DNA of 64,000 nucleotides from Emergencia timonensis (lineage in GTDB: Bacteria > Bacillota > Clostridia > Peptostreptococcales > Anaerovoracaceae). Numbering within the stretch: position 1 is the stretch's first letter; every line of letters begins with the position of its first letter. A program made the position numbers and the translations under genes. Positions 60,457 to 64,000 of the stretch are shown here, one piece after another. The notes below the pieces were generated by a model. That model saw only the letters and a program-made list of their open reading frames with translations, did not search any database and was not told the origin of the DNA. Location of the stretch: NCBI RefSeq assembly GCF_900086585.1, contig NZ_FLKM01000008.1, positions 186,001 to 250,000 on the forward strand, in the 5' to 3' direction.

Positions 60457-61020
60457 TTACATTGTCTTTATCTTTTTTAACTTTTCACTGTGTTCACCGA
60501 CAACCTTCTTGAGCAACTGTACATCCTCACAAACTACATCAACTTTATCTGCAGATTCCTGATAACGAATCGATGTGTCCAGATAGCAGGCCTCAATGTT
60601 GGACAATCTTGGAATCAATTTTGTTTCTTGGCAGACTCTCACCTGCTTTACATCACGCTTAATGAGTGCTAATTCAGAATGAAGAGATTTGGCATCCAAC
60701 TCCAATTTGCTAACTCTGGTCTCTAAATTATTAACCTTTATTTCCAAATTATCTACCTTGGTCTCTAAATTATCTACCTTTATTTCCAGATTGTCTACCT
60801 TGGTTTCTAAATTATCTACCTTTATTTCCAGATTGTCTACCTTGGTTTCTAAATTATTAACCTTTATTTCCAAATTATCTACCTTGGTCTCTAAATCGTC
60901 CATCTTAGTCTCAACCCTTGTCAGTCTGTCCTCTATTCTGACAAGGTGTTTTTCGATAGGCTGCAGCTTTATATCCATCATCTGCGAAAGCGCTAATAAA
61001 TCCTCATTAGTCAAAGTCAT
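60457..61020 (-). CDS. Coiled-coil protein with internal heptad repeats
   Basis: 187 residues. A short N-terminal helix (LTNEDLLALSQMMDIKL) leads into about ten near-identical heptads alternating D-N-L-E-T-K-V and D-N-L-E-I-K-V (about 45-115), then a less regular helical C-terminus. A rod-like trimeric or dimeric coiled coil is expected; no signal peptide or membrane helix is seen. The function is unknown; similar MTNEDL-type proteins occur as orphans in Clostridia. The start at 61020 follows GGGAGGA. The DNA repeats are described separately. Confidence 0.8.
   Translation of the reverse strand: MTLTNEDLLALSQMMDIKLQPIEKHLVRIEDRLTRVETKMDDLETKVDNLEIKVNNLETKVDNLEIKVDNLETKVDNLEIKVDNLETKVDNLEIKVNNLETRVSKLELDAKSLHSELALIKRDVKQVRVCQETKLIPRLSNIEACYLDTSIRYQESADKVDVVCEDVQLLKKVVGEHSEKLKKIKTM
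60722..60905. repeat. Tandem 42-bp repeats within the coiled-coil gene
   Basis: Units begin at 60722, 60764, 60806 and 60848 with a partial fifth at 60890, exactly 42 bases apart and nearly identical. Each encodes two heptads, so gain or loss of a unit keeps the reading frame and the coiled-coil register. Confidence 0.92.
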
Positions 61021-61182
61021 GGTATCCTCCCTTCCAAATGGCAGCACAACTATTTACGTTTACTTGAAAAAAGCATAGCACAATTGTAAGGGGAAATCCA
61101 GTTGTTTTTCGTCTCACAGAGAAGTAATACTATTTCGAAATTCCCCTTATAAAATCACCTATTTCTCAATGCACTGCAAAAG

Positions 61183-61222
61183 CAAAACCAGCTAAGTTTT
61201 ACAAACTTAGCTGGTTTGTTTG
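61183..61222 (-). terminator. Terminator of the alanine dehydrogenase gene
   Basis: CCAGCTAAGTTT and AACTTAGCTGG pair with a four-base loop, next to T-rich sequence on both strands. Confidence 0.85.
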
Positions 61223-61227
61223 CTTTC

Positions 61228-62400
61228 CTATTTTGAGAACTCTTTGTAAAAGTAGTCAGATTTCGTAATTGTCGTCCTCGGCGCAGGATCTAATTTTTCC
61301 CCCTCAATTCCTAGAATAACCTCTGGTTGTACCCAAGGTCTGTTTTGAATACCGCTGGTCTCCTCGTGAGTAAGGTAACCTTTATAAGCAGTCAGGCTTC
61401 TTCGCAGAAAACCGTTCTTCGCACAAGCGATCTCCAGTCCCTCATTCATAATAGACTGGAAGTGAGGCAGTACAGAAGCCGCATAAGCAACCGATGCGGA
61501 ACCTGCAATAGCCCCTGGAATATTGCTTACGCAGTAGTGGACTACACCTTCATCAATATAGATCGGATCGTCATGAGTGGTTTCATGGAACGTTTCAATG
61601 CAGCCGTAATCGTTGCTTACGTCTACGATGACAGAACCCCTGCGCATAGATGCGACCATCTGGCGGTCAATCATAAAGTCTGATGCGTTTTTCGGCCACC
61701 TGACACAGTTGACGACCAAGTCTGTGGTTGGCAGTTCCTTTGCAATATTGTATCTGTTGGAAATGACAGTGTTTACTTTGCCATCATATTTTGTTGAAAT
61801 TTCTCGCAGAGCCCCGATGTTTACATCTGCCACAGTAACCCAGGCTCCCATAGTCTGGAGCACTTCAATGGCCCCCTTTCCTACAGTTCCACAGCCGCAC
61901 ACTAACGCTTTGATGCCAGGTGCCGCTCCAAGCCCACTGACAAATTTACCGCTGCCCCCATTCGTGCTCATCATAGACCACAGGCCCATAAAGGCTCCAG
62001 CCTTGCCGGCTGCCTCACAATTAGGCGAACCATACCGATGGGAATCTTCCGCGGTGATTGCAATCACTTTTTTTTCTAATAGAGCATCGACCTCTGCCTT
62101 ATGGGCTGCTGGATGAATACAGCAATAGATAATCTGTCCCTCTCTCATCAAATCGTATTCACTCTCTTCAATTTCTTTCACCTTTGCAACAAAATCGCAG
62201 TTCTGCCAAATTTCTTCATTTGATGCCGTCATTGTTGCACCTGCTTGTTCGTATTCTTCGTCATCAAAACCGGCAGCATAGCCAGCTTTCCTTGCTACAT
62301 ATACGTCGTGTCCGTCTTCTGTCAAAATGCTGACTTCAGCGGGTGTTGCTACAACGCGGTACTCTCCGTTTTTAATGTCTTTTAATACACCAAATTTCAT
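61228..62400 (-). CDS. ald: Alanine dehydrogenase
   Basis: 390 residues. AlaDH/PNT family: MKFGVLKDIKNGEYRVVATP with the substrate-binding Arg and Lys, AEDSHRYGSPNCEAAG, the Rossmann motif ALVCGCGTVGKGAIEVL (about 168-184), and HYCVSNIPGAIAGSASVAYA. It differs a little from Bacillus Ald but matches the oxidoreductase family; related lysine-ketoglutarate reductases are less likely. It would deaminate L-Ala to pyruvate and NADH. It is preceded by a sigma-54 promoter at 62494 and the ruin of a sigma-54 activator. SD AAGGAAG. Confidence 0.87.
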   Translation of the reverse strand: MKFGVLKDIKNGEYRVVATPAEVSILTEDGHDVYVARKAGYAAGFDDEEYEQAGATMTASNEEIWQNCDFVAKVKEIEESEYDLMREGQIIYCCIHPAAHKAEVDALLEKKVIAITAEDSHRYGSPNCEAAGKAGAFMGLWSMMSTNGGSGKFVSGLGAAPGIKALVCGCGTVGKGAIEVLQTMGAWVTVADVNIGALREISTKYDGKVNTVISNRYNIAKELPTTDLVVNCVRWPKNASDFMIDRQMVASMRRGSVIVDVSNDYGCIETFHETTHDDPIYIDEGVVHYCVSNIPGAIAGSASVAYAASVLPHFQSIMNEGLEIACAKNGFLRRSLTAYKGYLTHEETSGIQNRPWVQPEVILGIEGEKLDPAPRTTITKSDYFYKEFSK

Positions 62401-62493
62401 TTCTTTCTACTTCCTTTCCGCTTGCTCCCGGTATGCAAGAAATGCTGCCGAAAGCGACAATAGACAAGATAATATCCAATTTTATATATTAAC

Positions 62494-62509
62494 TGCAAGA
62501 GCTGTGCCA
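62494..62509 (-). promoter_or_regulatory. Sigma-54 promoter of alanine dehydrogenase
   Basis: The minus strand reads TGGCACAGCTCTTGCA, identical to the consensus TGGCAC-N5-TTGCA. It is about 95 bases before the ald start codon. Confidence 0.92.
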
Positions 62510-62569
62510 TCGTAAAAAGGTTGAATCGTCAGCCATATTTTGATTATCATTCCGCATATACGCCAGTTT

Positions 62570-62600
62570 ATGAGCGATTCAAGCCAACAAATGAGCGGTT
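62570..62600. promoter_or_regulatory. Direct repeat ATGAGCGRTT, candidate activator site
   Basis: ATGAGCGATT (62570-62579) and ATGAGCGGTT (62591-62600) start 21 bases apart, two helical turns, upstream of the sigma-54 promoter. TTGAATCG (62521) and CGATTCAA (62575) add an inverted pair. Binding sites of an enhancer-binding protein are likely. Confidence 0.5.
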
Positions 62601-62611
62601 AAATAATATCT

Positions 62612-63298
62612 CATTCCTTTGCCTTTCGGCTCAAGTTCTGTCTTGGAACTCCTAATACAGCTGCTGCCCTGGCAATATTGCCATCTGTCTTTTTGAAGGC
62701 CGATTTGATGAGACAGCGCGCATAACCAGAAAACCTCTCGGTCAGAGGCCGATCCATATTCTTAAAATATTTGCCTCCTTTTTACAACATTTGCAGTTTG
62801 TTTTCAATATGACCCAGCTCCAAAATGTCTGCATCGTCTTCCGCCATACCGACACCATATGCTATGGTATTCTCTAATTCCATTACATTCCCCTTCCATT
62901 GCAATTCGCTGAGTTCCTGGTAAAGCTTCTTAGAAACTTTATGAGTTTTCTCGCCATATAACTTATTATACAAGAAAAGTGTTCCCCCGTCGGCAAGCTC
63001 CAAAAGTCCCATATTATCTACTGCACCTGTAAATGCCCCTTTTGATGTGCCAAAAAGGATGCTTTCCATCAAGTTCGCCGGGATAGACGCGCAATTTTGA
63101 ATTATAAAAGGTCCGTGCTGCCGTTTACTCGCATTGTGAAGAGAATGGGCTGCCAATTCTTTGCCCTTACCTGTCTCTCCGTAAATCAACACAGGCATGT
63201 CCGTCTGGGCCAGCCTCTCTCATACGAAGTGTCCTTCTTATTTCATTGTACTTCCTCTTAGGAAACGAGTCAAACAAAAGATGGAAGAGTCTGTATTC
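62612..63298 (-). pseudogene. Decayed sigma-54-dependent activator
   Basis: Three fragments of one activator can be joined. From 63298, a helical piece containing [13 protein letters not shown] is in a frame that shifts by one base near 63215. The next fragment (63198-62785) has Walker A GETGKGKE and SKGAFTGA, then jumps from GGTLFLY straight to [14 protein letters not shown], so Walker B and the sensor region are deleted. After an in-frame TAA at 62784 the frame continues to 62612 with an intact Fis-type helix-turn-helix (GNIARAAAVLGVPRQNLSRKA). The N-terminal sensor domain is absent. It once probably controlled ald. Confidence 0.88.
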
Positions 63299-63303
63299 TC
63301 AGA

Positions 63304-63332
63304 TTGCTTTTGCAGACATTAATTGATATAAT
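63304..63332 (+). promoter_or_regulatory. Sigma-A promoter of the PAS protein gene
   Basis: TTGCTT at 63304-63309, a 17-base spacer and TATAAT at 63327-63332, about 40 bases before the start codon. Confidence 0.6.
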
Positions 63333-63371
63333 GTGAACAAGCTTAAAAAATTGAAGAATGGTGAATCAATC

Positions 63372-64000
63372 ATGGAAAATACATATATAAAACAGATAAA
63401 CAAATGCCCAACCGCCGTTGACAGCCTCAATGTCAGCGTTATCTGCTGTTCGCTGGACAAAGATTTGACCATACGCTGGCATAACTCTTGTTTTTTTGAA
63501 AGCACTGGTTATTCCAGGGAAGACTTTGTTGCTCTTTTCAGCAGTCTGCGGCAGTTTTATGCAGAGTACCCCGCCGATTTTGAAACAATAACGGAACAAA
63601 TATCCCACGCCGCAAGCCATGCTGCCGAAGCCTTCGCGGCCGTACGGCTGCCAAAAAAAGGCGGCGATTTCTTCTGGACACGCCTTTCATATACGATTAC
63701 AGACAATACTGCCGAAGGGGAATCACTCCTACAGGTCGTCTTTACGGATATCGATGCTTTGATACAGGAAAACGAGCACCTATCGGCTTTACATACGCAA
63801 AAACTGCAGTACTTTTATTGGATGATGGACTTGTACACAGGAAATATCTATATCTCCGATATGGAGACTTATGAGCTGCTGTATCTGAATGAAACGTCCT
63901 GCCACACGTTAGGCTGTAAAAAAAATGAACTTTTAGGGAAAAAATGCTACGAAGTAATTCAAGGGCGATCATCCCCCTGTCCATTCTGCACTAATAAATA
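63372..64000 (+). CDS. PAS-domain sensory protein (partial, runs off the right edge)
   Basis: About 209 codons are visible from the ATG at 63372 (GGTGA seven bases upstream). Two PAS-like regions can be seen: about 15-125 (SVICCSLDKDLTIRWHNSCFFESTGYSREDFVALF) and about 140-209 (MDLYTGNIYISDMETYELLYLNETSC), the latter with the GKKCYEVIQGRSSPCPFC motif common in clostridial signalling proteins. The output domain lies outside the window; GGDEF, EAL or histidine kinase are all possible. It diverges from the decayed activator. Confidence 0.8.
   Translation, partial: MENTYIKQINKCPTAVDSLNVSVICCSLDKDLTIRWHNSCFFESTGYSREDFVALFSSLRQFYAEYPADFETITEQISHAASHAAEAFAAVRLPKKGGDFFWTRLSYTITDNTAEGESLLQVVFTDIDALIQENEHLSALHTQKLQYFYWMMDLYTGNIYISDMETYELLYLNETSCHTLGCKKNELLGKKCYEVIQGRSSPCPFCTNK

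Noticed and set aside
60722..60905. CRISPR-like array
   Set aside because: The repeats are directly adjacent without spacers and encode in-frame heptads.
62782..63198. Intact small AAA+ protein
   Set aside because: Although open, it lacks Walker B and the sensor region, and its HTH lies beyond a stop codon in the same frame; best read as part of a pseudogene.

Overview
The window looks like a chromosomal segment of an anaerobic, amino-acid- and peptide-fermenting low-GC Gram-positive bacterium (class Clostridia; relatives such as the Anaerovoracaceae / 'Family XIII' are my best guess, by inference only). Pointers are the biotin-dependent Na+-pumping decarboxylase cluster, GTP-type PEP carboxykinase, butyrate kinase, several sodium-coupled carriers, an oxygen-sensitive thiazole synthase (ThiH), class B sortase, strong Shine-Dalgarno (SD) sites and T-tailed terminators. 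No rRNA, tRNA, phage, CRISPR or complete IS element is visible.

Layout. 1-300: start of a serine hydrolase running off the left edge. 456-770: a non-coding palindromic element. 807-6710: a sigma-54 operon for D-amino-acid peptides (LD-carboxypeptidase, M55 D-aminopeptidase, Asp/Glu racemase), its divergent PrpR-type sigma-54 activator, and a DmpA-type aminopeptidase. 7301-14036: XRE regulator, late cobalamin operon (cobT, cobU, cobS, a second CobU-like protein, a phosphatase/aldo-keto reductase fusion), EamA exporter and HD protein. 14111-26263: two GGDEF proteins, PRTase, MerR regulator, sortase B with a degenerate amidotransferase-like partner, phosphohexomutase, butyrate kinase, endonuclease IV, small membrane proteins and DUF2804. 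26280-41007: a second peptide-catabolism block (GntR repressor, M28-like peptidase, AGCS symporter, racemase, M20 peptidase; dipeptide epimerase, OPT transporter, beta-lactamase-like hydrolase; PepV-like dipeptidase; APC permease plus a second M55 D-aminopeptidase from its own sigma-54 promoter). 41311-47508: Lrp regulator, AspC-like aminotransferase and a Na+-pump decarboxylase with two carboxyltransferase genes. 47727-54980: PHP phosphatase, NhaC antiporter, Pit/DUF47 phosphate uptake, PucR regulator, PEPCK. 55112-58529: thiSFGH-tenI behind an apparent terminator-embedded HMP-PP riboswitch. 58681-64000: second NhaC antiporter, a coiled-coil protein with 42-bp tandem repeats, alanine dehydrogenase with a near-perfect sigma-54 promoter, a decayed sigma-54 activator, and the start of a PAS sensor protein.

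How it fits together. Many genes handle peptides containing D-amino acids or the L-Ala-D-Glu linkage: LD-carboxypeptidase, two D-aminopeptidases, Asp/Glu racemases, dipeptide epimerase, OPT and APC carriers, several dipeptidases and alanine dehydrogenase. I infer a scattered regulon for using cell-wall-derived or other D-peptides as carbon and nitrogen, partly under sigma-54 (three promoters of the form TGGCAY-N5-TTGC). The released aspartate and alanine would feed the aminotransferase, the Na+ pump and PEPCK, with NhaC and AGCS carriers closing the sodium circuit. These links are inferred from gene content and have not been tested.
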